The position numbers and the translations under genes were made by a program. DNA of 43,972 nucleotides, from NCBI GenBank assembly GCA_027082175.1, contig JALWIX010000074.1:1-43972 (forward strand), in the 5' to 3' direction. Below the pieces are notes generated by a model. It saw only the letters and a program-made list of their open reading frames with translations. It was not told the DNA's origin and searched no databases. Positions 6,382 to 15,774 of this stretch are shown piece by piece. Position 1 is the first letter of the stretch. Every line of letters begins with the position of its first letter. This stretch comes from Campylobacterales bacterium. GTDB taxonomy: Bacteria > Campylobacterota > Campylobacteria > Campylobacterales > Nitratiruptoraceae.

Positions 6382-9300
6382 TTGAATATAGGTAATCTAA
6401 AGTTAAAACTAATTTTTATTTTTTTGATACCCGCTATTGGAATGATATATTTTTCCTCCCAATATGTTTACGAAAAGTTTGAACAGTATCAAAACGCAAA
6501 ATTTCTTGAGAAGGGAGTAGAGTACACAAAAGCAACCACGCTTTTGATAAAAGAGTTGCAAAAAGAGCGGGGTTATAGCATATCCTCACTGATTCAAGAA
6601 AGCGGCGGCAAGTTTGAAAAGAGACTTAAAAATCAAAGAAAAAAGACGGATTTGGCGTATCAAAGATACAAACAAACAATTGCGGATATGTTTGACTCTA
6701 AAGAGAGTTTTTTGATAAAAGAGATAATAAAAGAGTACAAAAAGATATATTTGATAAGAAAAAGAATTGACGAAAATAGTAAAAATATAGATTTTTTTGA
6801 GATATTGGAGATTTACAGCGATTTAATATATAAATTGATGGAAAGCACTGATATTTTAAATATTAGATTTATAAACGAAAAATTTTTAAAATATACGCTA
6901 AGTTTTAAAAACATATTAAAACTTAGCGAGGTTAGCGGAAAAGAAAGAGCGCTTGTTTCTTATTTTATAAAGAGTAAAAACAGTGAAGCTTTGTATTCTT
7001 TGTTGAGATTTGAAAGCGAGTTTGAAGAGGACTATAAAAGATTTAAAAACGAGGCGCCAGTTGATGTGTTGGTGATTTTTCAAAACAAGCTAAGTTTTGA
7101 AGAGGAGGAGAATTTTTTAAATATAAAAAAAAGGATTATTTTTGGTAAAGAGAGCATAAACGCGATAGAGTGGTGGGACCTTTCTACAAAATATATAGAC
7201 AAACTTTACGAAATAAGCAATTCTATCCTGGATAAGATATTAAAACAGAAAGATGTTTTGAAAAAAGACGCCGTCAATAACTTGGCTATAAGCCTTTTTC
7301 TATGGTTATCTTCCATAGCTGCGCTTTATGGGTTGATTTTTATTGTTTCCAAACTTTTAAACAAGTTTGAAGAGTTTGTTTCAATTATTGAAAACGAAAA
7401 AAAGTTGTATAAAATTTTTGCCGAATTTTCCGAAACTATTATCTATCATCAAGAAGAGAACGTACTCTTAAATGCTTTAAGTTTTTTAATCTTCAAAACG
7501 GAAAGATTTAAATATATTTGGATTGGCGAGGTAAAAAAAGAGAAGATAGAACCGATTATTTCAGATAATATCTCGCTCGATATTATAAAGAAGGAGGAGT
7601 TTTTTACCGAACCGCCGGAGCACAGGTTATTAAACTGCGTGGAAAAAACTATAAAGACAGGCCATTATCTCATCACAACGCCGTTAAATAAAAACTCTCC
7701 ATTGTATAAAGATGTTGAGGCTATCGCAATATTTCCTATATATAAAGATAAAAAGATAGTCTATGTTCTAGTTGTCGCCTCATCCAAAGAGGAGATGTTT
7801 AACACAAAAATTATAGATTTGATAAATAAAATGATTAACGCTCTATCTTTTGCGCTTGAAAAAATCGATATAAAAAGGCAAGAAGAGAAGCTAAAAGAGG
7901 AGTTAAAAATAGCAAGTTACGCTTTTAACTCCCACGAAGCTATTACTATAACCGATGCAAGCGGCAAAATTATAAGGGTAAATGACGCTTTTACGAAGAT
8001 AACGGGATATTCCAAAGAGGAGGTTATAGGGAAAAATCCAAATATTTTAAAATCGGGAAAACATGATAAGGCTTTTTATACCGAGATGTGGGACAAGATA
8101 AGAAAAGATGGCTTTTGGAAAGGAGAAATATACAATAAGAGAAAAAATGGAGAAATTTATCCCGAGATGCTTTCTATTAGCGCAATAAAAAACGAAAGTG
8201 GAGAAATAACGCACTATATAGCGCATTTTTTTGATATAAGCGATATAAAAGAGGCGCAAAAAAGCGCCGAATATAGAGCGTATCACGATCCGCTAACAGA
8301 TGTTTATAATAGACAAAAACTGCTCGAAGTTTTGGAAAATATATATATAGAATCCAAAAAAAGAGATTTTTACAACGCTTTTTTATTTATAGATTTAGAT
8401 AATTTTAAACATATTAACGATTATTACAATCATGAAATAGGCGACAAAGTGCTGATAGAATTTGTTAAAAGAATGAAAAAGATAAAGAAAGATAGCGATA
8501 TAGTTGCAAGAATTGCGGGCGATGAATTTGCCTATATCGCCTATAATATTAGCGATGATAAGAGTTTGGCGATAAAAAAGGCTTCCATATTGGTAGAAAA
8601 AATCAAAGATATCTTCTCTAAGCCTTTAGAGATAGAAGGACATAGGATAGAGCTATCTTTTAGTATAGGCATAAAGATTTTTCCCGATAACGAAAAAAAT
8701 TTCAAGGATGTAATAGTTAACGCCGACATAGCTATGTATCAAGCTAAGAAATATGGTAAAAATCAGTTTTATTTTTTTAACGAAGAGCTTGATATTGAAT
8801 CTAAGAGATTTTTGATAATAAAAAATGAGTTATCTAGAGCTCTTAAGAGTAGAGAGATAGAAGTATATTATCAACCGAAAGTCTCTTTGCGCGATGAAAA
8901 AGTTATAGGGTTTGAGGCATTGATAAGATGGAACCATCCTCAAAAAGGGTTACTTTATCCAAATCAATTTTTATATGTGACGTACGGAAACAATTTAGTT
9001 TTTGAATTAGGCGAGTATGTTTTGAAAGAGGTTTGCCGTCAGATAAAGATTTGGAAAAAAGAGTTTAAAAATTTTGATAAAAAGATTGCCGTTAACATAT
9101 CGGCAGAACAGTTTAATCATCAAGATTTTGAAAAGAGCGTATATGAAATTTTGGATGAATGCGAGATAGAACCTAACTTTTTAGAGTTGGAAATTGTTGA
9201 GGATGCCCTTTTGAAAAATAGTGAAAGAGCGATAAATATAATAGAGAATTTTAAACATAGAGGTATCTCTTTTAGTATAGACGATTTTGGTAAAGGTTAC

Positions 9301-9567
9301 TCTTCTATAAACTATCTTAAGATGTTGCCGGTTGATTTTATAAAAATAGATCGCGATTTTGTTATAGACCTGTTTAAAGATAAAAATAAAGAGATAGTAA
9401 AAATGATAGTCCAAACATCTAAAATATTCGGTCTAAAGAGTATAGCCGAGGGAGTGGAAAATAGGGAGACTTTAGAATTTTTAAAAGAGATTGGTTGCGA
9501 TTTTTATCAAGGCTACTATTTTAGTAGGCCTCTGCCTGCTTCTCAAATAACAAAGTTTTTGCGATAG
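6382..9567 (+). CDS. Membrane NIT-GAF-PAS-GGDEF-EAL cyclic-di-GMP protein
   Basis: A 1061 aa signalling protein with a TTG start. Order: TM1 (about residues 8-27); a periplasmic helical region to about 290 with the LLIKELQKERGYSI signature typical of NIT (nitrate/nitrite-sensing) domains; TM2 (about 300-322); a GAF-like segment (about 340-485); PAS (about 510-620); GGDEF (about 635-795); EAL (about 812-1055). The cyclase signature is AGDEF, and the I-site position reads KDSD instead of RxxD, so product inhibition is unlikely. The EAL part keeps EALIRW, an EIVE glutamate, DDFGKGYSS and AEGVEN, so it looks phosphodiesterase-competent. It may sense nitrate or nitrite and set c-di-GMP level. It converges on sppA with only 9 bp between. 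Confidence 0.85.
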   Translation: MNIGNLKLKLIFIFLIPAIGMIYFSSQYVYEKFEQYQNAKFLEKGVEYTKATTLLIKELQKERGYSISSLIQESGGKFEKRLKNQRKKTDLAYQRYKQTIADMFDSKESFLIKEIIKEYKKIYLIRKRIDENSKNIDFFEILEIYSDLIYKLMESTDILNIRFINEKFLKYTLSFKNILKLSEVSGKERALVSYFIKSKNSEALYSLLRFESEFEEDYKRFKNEAPVDVLVIFQNKLSFEEEENFLNIKKRIIFGKESINAIEWWDLSTKYIDKLYEISNSILDKILKQKDVLKKDAVNNLAISLFLWLSSIAALYGLIFIVSKLLNKFEEFVSIIENEKKLYKIFAEFSETIIYHQEENVLLNALSFLIFKTERFKYIWIGEVKKEKIEPIISDNISLDIIKKEEFFTEPPEHRLLNCVEKTIKTGHYLITTPLNKNSPLYKDVEAIAIFPIYKDKKIVYVLVVASSKEEMFNTKIIDLINKMINALSFALEKIDIKRQEEKLKEELKIASYAFNSHEAITITDASGKIIRVNDAFTKITGYSKEEVIGKNPNILKSGKHDKAFYTEMWDKIRKDGFWKGEIYNKRKNGEIYPEMLSISAIKNESGEITHYIAHFFDISDIKEAQKSAEYRAYHDPLTDVYNRQKLLEVLENIYIESKKRDFYNAFLFIDLDNFKHINDYYNHEIGDKVLIEFVKRMKKIKKDSDIVARIAGDEFAYIAYNISDDKSLAIKKASILVEKIKDIFSKPLEIEGHRIELSFSIGIKIFPDNEKNFKDVIVNADIAMYQAKKYGKNQFYFFNEELDIESKRFLIIKNELSRALKSREIEVYYQPKVSLRDEKVIGFEALIRWNHPQKGLLYPNQFLYVTYGNNLVFELGEYVLKEVCRQIKIWKKEFKNFDKKIAVNISAEQFNHQDFEKSVYEILDECEIEPNFLELEIVEDALLKNSERAINIIENFKHRGISFSIDDFGKGYSSINYLKMLPVDFIKIDRDFVIDLFKDKNKEIVKMIVQTSKIFGLKSIAEGVENRETLEFLKEIGCDFYQGYYFSRPLPASQITKFLR

Positions 9568-9576
9568 AGGCGAGAC

Positions 9577-10446
9577 TTAAAATAGTTGATAGCCTAAAAG
9601 GAGGGAGACTATCTTAGCCGAAGTCTCGTCACTTATCTTTTCTAAAAGTTTTTCAAATCTATCCTCTTTTTTCCAGTAAGGTATATTTACGCCGCTAAGT
9701 TTTTCTACTTCTCTTTTAGCGTCAAATAGAGTGCCCACTTGATCTATGAGTCCTACCTTTTTTGCCTGTCTTGCGGTAAAGATATGCGCTTCGGCGAATT
9801 TATCCTTATTTTTTATATCTAGTTTTCTTGCATTTGCGACATCTTGAACGAACATATCGTATGTATCGTAGATAACCTTTTTTATCTCCTCTTTTTCAAA
9901 ATCTTTCCACTCTCTAAAAGGAGTTCCCGCCTCTTTATATTTTCCGGCTTTAACAATCTGAGGCTCTATCCCTATTTTATCTATCAATTTTTTTACATTT
10001 GCGCTCTCAAATATTACGCCTATAGAGCCTATAATGCTTCCAGGATTGGCTATAATTTTATCGCACCATATGGAAGCGTAATAGCTTCCGCTAGCCATAG
10101 TTCCCGCGGCGTATGCCACAACCGGCTTTTTCTCCTTTAGCTTTTTTATGGCCAAAGAGATTTCAACTGATGGAGCTACGGCTCCTCCGGGAGAGTTTAC
10201 CACAAACAATACCCCTTTGATATTCGGTTTTTGAGCCTCTTCGATCTTATTTAAAACTTCTTTGGCATCCAGTATCGCTCCGGAAAGTTCTATTTGCATG
10301 AGGTTTGGTTTTTGTAGAGTCTGCTCTTTTGTGGAAGCAATCAAAATAAGAACTAGAAGTAAAAATAGCAGCGATTTAAAATATTTCTGAATAAAATCTA
10401 AAGTTGCCGTAATAGGACTAAAAAGCTTTTTGAAAAAATCACTCAT
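9577..10446 (-). CDS. sppA: Signal peptide peptidase SppA-type (S49) protease
   Basis: A 289 aa membrane-anchored S49 serine protease that degrades cleaved signal peptides. It has one TM helix (about residues 22-42). The oxyanion/substrate strand VVNSPGGAVAPS precedes the nucleophile region AAGTMASGSYYAS, and the general-base Lys lies in IVKAGKYKEAGTP. The length fits the short single-domain form, as in many Campylobacterota and Gram-positives, not the 618 aa E. coli form. The start overlaps the end of mqnX by 8 bp, so the two form an operon. Confidence 0.92.
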   Translation of the reverse strand: MSDFFKKLFSPITATLDFIQKYFKSLLFLLLVLILIASTKEQTLQKPNLMQIELSGAILDAKEVLNKIEEAQKPNIKGVLFVVNSPGGAVAPSVEISLAIKKLKEKKPVVAYAAGTMASGSYYASIWCDKIIANPGSIIGSIGVIFESANVKKLIDKIGIEPQIVKAGKYKEAGTPFREWKDFEKEEIKKVIYDTYDMFVQDVANARKLDIKNKDKFAEAHIFTARQAKKVGLIDQVGTLFDAKREVEKLSGVNIPYWKKEDRFEKLLEKISDETSAKIVSLLLGYQLF

Positions 10447-11659
10447 AAGACTCTCCTCCTATAAAAACTTTTTCCGGTTTTTTTGTGTGTAGCAATATAT
10501 GTAGCGGTATTTGTTCTATAGCGTCTAAATCTTTTGGAAGTTTTACCACTTGCAAGTCGGCAAGTTTTTCTATCTTAATCTCTCCAGCGTTAATCTTCAG
10601 AGCTTTCGCCGCGTTGGTAGTAACGGATCTTATCAGATCAAAAGCAAGAGCGACAGGCTCTATATGGTAATGTACAAATAGAGCCGCTTTTAATTCTTCG
10701 TAGATATTTAAAGAGTAGTTTGAACTTAGTCCATCTGTCGCCACAGAGAGATTGATTCCCAAATATTTTATCTTTCCAATATCTAAAGCTCCGTTTCCTA
10801 GCAGTCTGTTTGATATAGGACAGTGTACGATAGTGTGTTTCTCTTTTTCTATAATCTCAAGCTCTTTTTCATTTGCCCAGACGCAATGAACAAATAAAGA
10901 CGGCGCTCCTTCAAACAGAGCAAGATAATCCTCGGCTCTATTTGCCGGGATTGATTGATTTAAAAACTCTTCAAAAAAGGGCTTAAAATCTCCAACTCCC
11001 TTATCGAGCCACTCTCTTTCGGCGCGACTCTCCATAAAATGGGTAGAGATTAAAAGATCGTTTTCTTTTGCGAACTCTATCGCTTTTTTTGCCAAAATTC
11101 TATGAACGGAGTAGGGCGAATGGATAGCTATCGCAGGTATAAATTTTTCATCCGCATACTCTTTTGATTCTTTGACTCTTTGTAAAAAATCGTTATACAA
11201 AGCGTCAGCAGCAGCTGGATTTGAGCCTATAACCTCGTTAAAATATACCACTCTTTGCGGCGCCTTTGCGCATAGTGTCAGATCGTATCCGTAGCTGCTA
11301 ATGGCGCCAAAAGTAGTGGTGCCGCTTTTTAGCATATTTTTAATGGCTTTTTGAATACATAATCGATCGCAATTTGGAACTAACTCTTCTCTCTTTTTTA
11401 TGACGCTATATAACCAGCTAAGAAAATCCCCGTAAGAAAGAGCGGCTCTGTTTGCGCTAAACTCTAAATGTACATGGGTATTGATAAATCCAGGCAGAAT
11501 ACAGCTGTTTTTCTCATACTCAAATATTGTAGCGTTTGGAAACTTTTTTTTTAGAGTCTCAAAATCATCTATATCTACTATATTTTTCTCAAAAGCTACG
11601 GCTTTGCCTGAGACTATTTTGTGTGGAGTCAAGATAAAGTCTGTTTTAACTATCTTCAA
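10439..11659 (-). CDS. mqnX: 6-Aminodeoxyfutalosine deaminase (amidohydrolase)
   Basis: A 406 aa metal-dependent deaminase of the chlorohydrolase/cytosine-deaminase group. Metal-site motifs are visible: GFINTHVHLEFS, an active-site HSPYSVHR, STHFMESRAE, HCVWANEKE and ATDGLSSNYS. In Campylobacterota this protein, beside sppA and aroQ, deaminates 6-aminodeoxyfutalosine in the futalosine route to menaquinone. That matches the absence of any classical men gene here and the respiratory cytochromes nearby. A related S-adenosylhomocysteine or guanine deaminase cannot be excluded from motifs alone. First gene of the mqnX-sppA operon. Confidence 0.75.
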   Translation of the reverse strand: MKIVKTDFILTPHKIVSGKAVAFEKNIVDIDDFETLKKKFPNATIFEYEKNSCILPGFINTHVHLEFSANRAALSYGDFLSWLYSVIKKREELVPNCDRLCIQKAIKNMLKSGTTTFGAISSYGYDLTLCAKAPQRVVYFNEVIGSNPAAADALYNDFLQRVKESKEYADEKFIPAIAIHSPYSVHRILAKKAIEFAKENDLLISTHFMESRAEREWLDKGVGDFKPFFEEFLNQSIPANRAEDYLALFEGAPSLFVHCVWANEKELEIIEKEKHTIVHCPISNRLLGNGALDIGKIKYLGINLSVATDGLSSNYSLNIYEELKAALFVHYHIEPVALAFDLIRSVTTNAAKALKINAGEIKIEKLADLQVVKLPKDLDAIEQIPLHILLHTKKPEKVFIGGESYE

Positions 11660-11773
11660 TATATTCTCCTGCTATTTGCTTTGTAGTAAATTATATCTTA
11701 ATAGATATGCTCTATACAAACTTCTTAAATCTCGCCATTTGACAGACTAAAAAAAGATTATGCTAAAAGTTGA

Positions 11774-11779
11774 TATAAT
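11774..11779 (+). promoter_or_regulatory. -10 box (TATAAT) before aroQ
   Basis: TATAAT lies 34 bases before the aroQ ATG, in the 154-bp divergent region between mqnX and aroQ. Confidence 0.5.
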
Positions 11780-11813
11780 CATACCTTAAAAATTACAGAA
11801 AAAAGGAAAAAGT

Positions 11814-12287
11814 ATGAAGGTAGTGGTTATACAGGGCCCAAATTTAAATATGTTGGGGTTAAGAGAGCAAAATATCTACGGTCCTATGAAACTAGAAGAG
11901 ATACATGCTCAGATGAAGGCTTTTGCCGAGCAAAACGGAATGGAGATAGAGTTTTTCCAAAGCAACCTTGAAGGAGAGATAGTCGATAAGATTCAAGAGT
12001 GTTTGGGCGACGCCAACGGGATTATCATCAATCCCGCCGCATACACGCACACTTCAATTGCTATAAGAGACGCCATTGCGGCGGTACAGTTGCCTACTAT
12101 AGAGGTACATATCTCAAATATATATAGGCGAGAAGAGTTTAGACATAAGTCACTGATCGCTCCTGTATGCGCGGGACAAATAAGCGGTTTTGGACCTTTT
12201 AGCTACCATTTGGCTATGGTAGCAATGCTACAAATTTTCAATGAGATGAAAGCGCTTCAAGAGGCGCAAAAACAGCAGCAAGCATAA
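11814..12287 (+). CDS. aroQ: Type II 3-dehydroquinate dehydratase
   Basis: A 157 aa cytosolic enzyme of the shikimate pathway that converts 3-dehydroquinate to 3-dehydroshikimate. It has the type II signatures: [17 protein letters not shown] with the catalytic Tyr of the flexible lid, [17 protein letters not shown] with the catalytic His region, and [14 protein letters not shown]. The C-terminal tail is Gln-rich (AQKQQQA). Followed after 21 bp by the M24 peptidase gene and probably the head of the aroQ-peptidase-folK-flhG operon. Confidence 0.96.
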   Translation: MKVVVIQGPNLNMLGLREQNIYGPMKLEEIHAQMKAFAEQNGMEIEFFQSNLEGEIVDKIQECLGDANGIIINPAAYTHTSIAIRDAIAAVQLPTIEVHISNIYRREEFRHKSLIAPVCAGQISGFGPFSYHLAMVAMLQIFNEMKALQEAQKQQQA

Positions 12288-12308
12288 AAACGTCCCCAGG
12301 GGAGGGAG

Positions 12309-13328
12309 ATGGAAAACTATATTTTAAAAGATGAAAATGCCGTATATTACGAGTGCGGTTACTCTTGCGATAATGAAATTTTTTTGAAAGTGGGCGATGA
12401 AGCCTACTTTTTTACCGACGCAAGATATACCCAAGATGCAAAAGAGAATATAAAAGATGCGTGTGTTATCGAGACTCGCTCACTCCTTCAAAGCGTAAGA
12501 GAGGTACTTCGAAAAAAAAGAGTCAAGAAATTGGCTTACGATCCTAATGATTTTACGGTCGCTCAATTTGAAGAACTAAAAAAAAGCGGGGTATATCTTG
12601 CGCCTAAACCTATGTTTTCTTGGAAAAAAAGAGCTGTAAAAAGCGATGAAGAGATAGAGCTTATAAAAAAAAGCGCTCAAATAAATAAAAAAGCTTTCGA
12701 TAGATTTGCCTCTTTTTTAAAAAAAGAAGGGGTAAATAGGAGTGAGAAGTTTTTGCAATTTAACTCAAAGATCATCTTAAGCGATTATGGCGAAAGAGAA
12801 CTTAGTTTCGAGCCGATATTTGCGATAAACGATAACGCGGCAAAACCGCATGCCCATCCAACCTCTAAAGTTTTAAAAGATAAAGATTTGATACTTTTTG
12901 ACGCCGGAATAAAATATAAAAGATACTGTTCCGATAGAACGAGAACTTCTCTTTTTTGCGATGGATTAACGTTTAAATATCACCAGAATTTTAATAACTC
13001 AAAGATACAAAAAGCGTACGATTTAGTTTTAAAAGCGCACGATGAGGCTATAAAAAGAGCTAGAAGCGGTATGAAAGCCAAAGAGATAGATAAAATAGCA
13101 AGAGAGGTGATAGAAAAAGGTGGATTTGGAGAGTTTTTCGTACACTCAACCGGACACGGCGTAGGACTAGATATACACGAAATGCCTTTTATCTCCTCAA
13201 AAAGCGAGACTATAATCGAAGACAATATGGTTTTTACTATAGAGCCGGGTATATATATGCCGGGAGAGTTTGGCATAAGAGTCGAAGATATGGTGGTTAT
13301 GAGAGAGGGTAGAGCCGAAATTCTTTGA
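12309..13328 (+). CDS. M24-family Xaa-Pro aminopeptidase/dipeptidase
   Basis: A 339 aa metallopeptidase of the short aminopeptidase P/prolidase type. The two-metal ligand set is complete: Asp in LILFDAGIKY, Asp in YCSDRTRT, His in HSTGHGVGLDIHEMP, and Glu in FTIEPGIYMP and GIRVEDMV. The N-terminal creatinase-like domain is present. It removes N-terminal residues before proline, in the cytosol. The ATG has a GGGGAGGGAG ribosome-binding site. Orthologues between aroQ and folK are called pepQ or pepP in relatives; the exact specificity cannot be read from sequence. Confidence 0.9.
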   Translation: MENYILKDENAVYYECGYSCDNEIFLKVGDEAYFFTDARYTQDAKENIKDACVIETRSLLQSVREVLRKKRVKKLAYDPNDFTVAQFEELKKSGVYLAPKPMFSWKKRAVKSDEEIELIKKSAQINKKAFDRFASFLKKEGVNRSEKFLQFNSKIILSDYGERELSFEPIFAINDNAAKPHAHPTSKVLKDKDLILFDAGIKYKRYCSDRTRTSLFCDGLTFKYHQNFNNSKIQKAYDLVLKAHDEAIKRARSGMKAKEIDKIAREVIEKGGFGEFFVHSTGHGVGLDIHEMPFISSKSETIIEDNMVFTIEPGIYMPGEFGIRVEDMVVMREGRAEIL

Positions 13329-13385
13329 TATAGATTTTGAGACTTTTTTTGAAAATACCTTTTTTATATGATTTTAGGAGTCTGT

Positions 13386-13874
13386 TTGAGAAGAAAAATA
13401 GGTAAAAATTTAGAGCTGTTTTATATAAACGGTTTTCCTTTTGTTAATCCTAAGCCTAGAAAAATGCCTCATAGAGTTACTATAGGAGTCGGCGGTAACT
13501 TGGGAGATGTTAGGAGAAGATTTAAAAAGCTATTTTTTATGTTAAAAAGTAATCGTAAAGTTTCGATAGTCTCTACGTCTCCCATATTGAAAAATCCTCC
13601 TTTTGGGTATGAGAAGCAGCCATATTTTTTTAACGCTGTTTTACATCTATATACTGAAATGGACCCGGAGAGTTTTTTGGAGTTTTGTTTAAAGACTGAA
13701 AAAAGGTTTAAGAGATTAAGGACGTTTAAAAACGCTCCGAGAACTCTGGATATGGATATAATCTTTTTCGATAATAAAAAAATTGAAAAAGAGAACCTCA
13801 AAATTCCGCATCCAAAATGGAAAGAGAGAGATAGCGTAGTTATCCCTCTTGCTTTGACGGGAGATTGTTTTTGA
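13386..13874 (+). CDS. folK: 6-Hydroxymethyl-7,8-dihydropterin pyrophosphokinase
   Basis: A folate-pathway kinase (HPPK) that transfers pyrophosphate from ATP to hydroxymethyldihydropterin. Signatures: VGGNLGDVRRRF, NPPFGYEKQPYFFNAVL and the catalytic APRTLDMDIIFFDN with the two Mg-binding Asp; about 162 aa. The TTG at 13386 follows AGGAG (13376-13380) by 5 bases and is preferred over the upstream ATG at 13368, which has no ribosome-binding site. The gene overlaps the flhG start by 4 bp. Confidence 0.93.
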   Translation: MRRKIGKNLELFYINGFPFVNPKPRKMPHRVTIGVGGNLGDVRRRFKKLFFMLKSNRKVSIVSTSPILKNPPFGYEKQPYFFNAVLHLYTEMDPESFLEFCLKTEKRFKRLRTFKNAPRTLDMDIIFFDNKKIEKENLKIPHPKWKERDSVVIPLALTGDCF

Positions 13875-14677
13875 GATTTATAACGATTACTAGCGGCAAA
13901 GGCGGAGTAGGAAAAAGCACTATCAGCGCCAATCTTGCTTTTACGCTCTCTCAATACGGATATAAAGTTGCGCTTTTTGACGCCGATATAGGATTAGCCA
14001 ATTTAGATATTATTTTGAATGTGCAGCCTAAAAAAAATATTTTGGATGTTCTAAAAGGAGAGTGCAAATTTGAAGAGATTTTGATAAATATAAATAAAAA
14101 TCTAGTGTTGATTCCAGGCGAAAGCGGAGAAGAGATTCTTAGTTTTAAAGATGAGGAGTTGATAAAGAGATTTTTGGATGGGACAAAAAATTTCAATGAT
14201 TTTGATTTTTTGATTATCGACACGGGAGCTGGGATAGGAGGCTACGTAAGAAACTTTATAGATGCATCTACGGATACCATAGTTGTGACGGTGCCCGATC
14301 CTTCGGCTATTATGGACGCGTATGCAATGATAAAGTATTCTAGCAAACTAAAAGATAAGATATTTATGATTTTAAATGAGGTAAAAAATCAAAAAGAGGC
14401 TGTCGCTATTTTCAATAAAATAAAAAGCGTGGCGCAAAAACATCTCAACAACAAAGTAAATTTAGAGTTTTTAGGATACATAGAAAAGAGCTCTTTAATA
14501 TCTGAAACATCTAAAAATAGAGAACTTTTTGTGAAAAAAGAGCCTATGTCCAAATCCTCTTTACAAGTAGTGCAGATTGTGAAAAAATTGACCTCAAATC
14601 AGACGAAAGATGGTAAAAAAATAGATGAGGAAAACTCAATATCAACTTTTTTCAAAAGACTTTTTTTAAATTTTTAA
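13871..14677 (+). CDS. flhG: FlhG/YlxH-type MinD-like ATPase
   Basis: A 268 aa ParA/MinD-family ATPase with a deviant Walker A (TSGKGGVGKST) carrying the signature Lys, FDADIGLANLD, IDTGAGIGG and a C-terminal amphipathic tail (FFKRLFLNF) suited to membrane binding. FlhG proteins control flagellum number and placement with the GTPase FlhF, and in some Campylobacterota also septum placement. The TTG at 13871 overlaps the folK stop (TTGA) and follows GGGAG by 7 bases. flhF, which usually lies between folK and flhG in this phylum, is absent here, and no other flagellar gene is in the window. A general MinD-like role is the alternative. Confidence 0.8.
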   Translation: MRFITITSGKGGVGKSTISANLAFTLSQYGYKVALFDADIGLANLDIILNVQPKKNILDVLKGECKFEEILININKNLVLIPGESGEEILSFKDEELIKRFLDGTKNFNDFDFLIIDTGAGIGGYVRNFIDASTDTIVVTVPDPSAIMDAYAMIKYSSKLKDKIFMILNEVKNQKEAVAIFNKIKSVAQKHLNNKVNLEFLGYIEKSSLISETSKNRELFVKKEPMSKSSLQVVQIVKKLTSNQTKDGKKIDEENSISTFFKRLFLNF

Positions 14678-14685
14678 AATTTTAG

Positions 14686-14691
14686 TAAAAT
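14686..14691 (+). promoter_or_regulatory. -10-like box (TAAAAT) before mnmA
   Basis: TAAAAT lies 28 bases before the GTG start of mnmA, in the 42-bp gap after flhG. Weak on its own. Confidence 0.3.
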
Positions 14692-14719
14692 AGATAAAAC
14701 CGAAAAAGCGGAGTTAAAC

Positions 14720-15736
14720 GTGAGTAAAGTTTTAGTGGCAATGAGCGGAGGGGTTGATTCTACCGTTAGCGCATATCTTCTTAAAAAAGAGGGTTTTGAA
14801 GTTGAAGGCGTGTATATGAAGATACACGCTAGAGAGGATTTGCATCAAAGATATCTAAAAAACGTAGAAAAGGTTTCAAATTTTCTTGGTATCAAAGTAC
14901 ATATTTTAGATAAAACTCAAGAGTTTTTGGAGAAAGTTTATAATCCGTTTGTTAACGGATATATTGAAGGCAAAACGCCAAATCCTTGCGCGGTTTGCAA
15001 CAGGTATATGAAGTTTGGAGCGTTGGTGGATGTTGCCGATTTGGTTGGAGCAAACTTTTTTGCTACAGGTCACTACGTAAAGTGCGACGGAAAATATCTT
15101 TATGAAGCAAAAGATAAAAGTAAAGATCAAAGCTATTTTCTTTTCAATATAAAAAGAGAGGTTCTTCCTAGGTTGATTTTTCCGTTGGGAGATATGTATA
15201 AAGAGGATGTAAAAAAAATAGCCGCCTCTATAGAGCCTCTTAGAGAGATTGCGGCTCAAAAAGAGAGCAGTGAGATATGTTTTGTGGAAAATACATATAT
15301 AGATATATTAAAAGAGCATACTAAAGTGGATATGCCGGGAGAAGTTATAGATAAAGAGGGAAGAGTTATAGGAGAGCATAAAGGATATATGCACTACACT
15401 ATCGGAAAAAGAAAAGGCTTCATCGTTTATGGCGCTCGAGAACCTCACTATGTATTAAAGATCATTCCGGAAAAAAACCAAATAATGGTAGGAAAAAGAG
15501 AGGAGCTTGAAGTAAAAAGAGTTAGGTTAAAAGATTTAAATATGTTTGAGGAGAAAAAAGAGTTTGAAGCCTCTATAAAAGTTAGATACAGAACACATAA
15601 GGTTCCCTGTTTAGTGCAGATAAAAGACGATATAGCCGACGTGAGTCTAAAAGAGGGAGTGTTCGGGGTAGCGGGCGGTCAAGCCGGAGTGTTTTACGAG
15701 GGTGAAAAAGTATTGGGAGGCGGATGGATTGTTTAA
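14720..15736 (+). CDS. mnmA: tRNA-specific 2-thiouridylase
   Basis: A 338 aa enzyme that puts sulfur on U34 of Lys, Glu and Gln tRNAs, using ATP and a sulfur relay. The PP-loop is AMSGGVDSTVSAYLL; the catalytic Cys pair is in PNPCAVCNR and SSEICFV; the tRNA-contact segments DQSYFLF and GKRKGFIVYG are present. GTG start with GGAG upstream. It is somewhat shorter than E. coli MnmA (368 aa), as usual in this phylum. Confidence 0.96.
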   Translation: MSKVLVAMSGGVDSTVSAYLLKKEGFEVEGVYMKIHAREDLHQRYLKNVEKVSNFLGIKVHILDKTQEFLEKVYNPFVNGYIEGKTPNPCAVCNRYMKFGALVDVADLVGANFFATGHYVKCDGKYLYEAKDKSKDQSYFLFNIKREVLPRLIFPLGDMYKEDVKKIAASIEPLREIAAQKESSEICFVENTYIDILKEHTKVDMPGEVIDKEGRVIGEHKGYMHYTIGKRKGFIVYGAREPHYVLKIIPEKNQIMVGKREELEVKRVRLKDLNMFEEKKEFEASIKVRYRTHKVPCLVQIKDDIADVSLKEGVFGVAGGQAGVFYEGEKVLGGGWIV

Positions 15737-15742
15737 TTTAGA

Positions 15743-15748
15743 TATAAT
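15743..15748 (+). promoter_or_regulatory. -10 box (TATAAT) before prs
   Basis: TATAAT, 26 bases before the prs ATG, with a good GGGAG ribosome-binding site in between. Confidence 0.5.
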
Positions 15749-15774
15749 TTCAAAAAAAAAGTACGGGAGATACT

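Noticed and set aside
11739-11779. TTGACA as -35 for the aroQ promoter
   Set aside because: It is 29 bases from the TATAAT, too far for sigma-70 spacing.
13469-13954. 161-codon minus-strand frame over folK
   Set aside because: It is antisense to folK and flhG, which have clear catalytic motifs.
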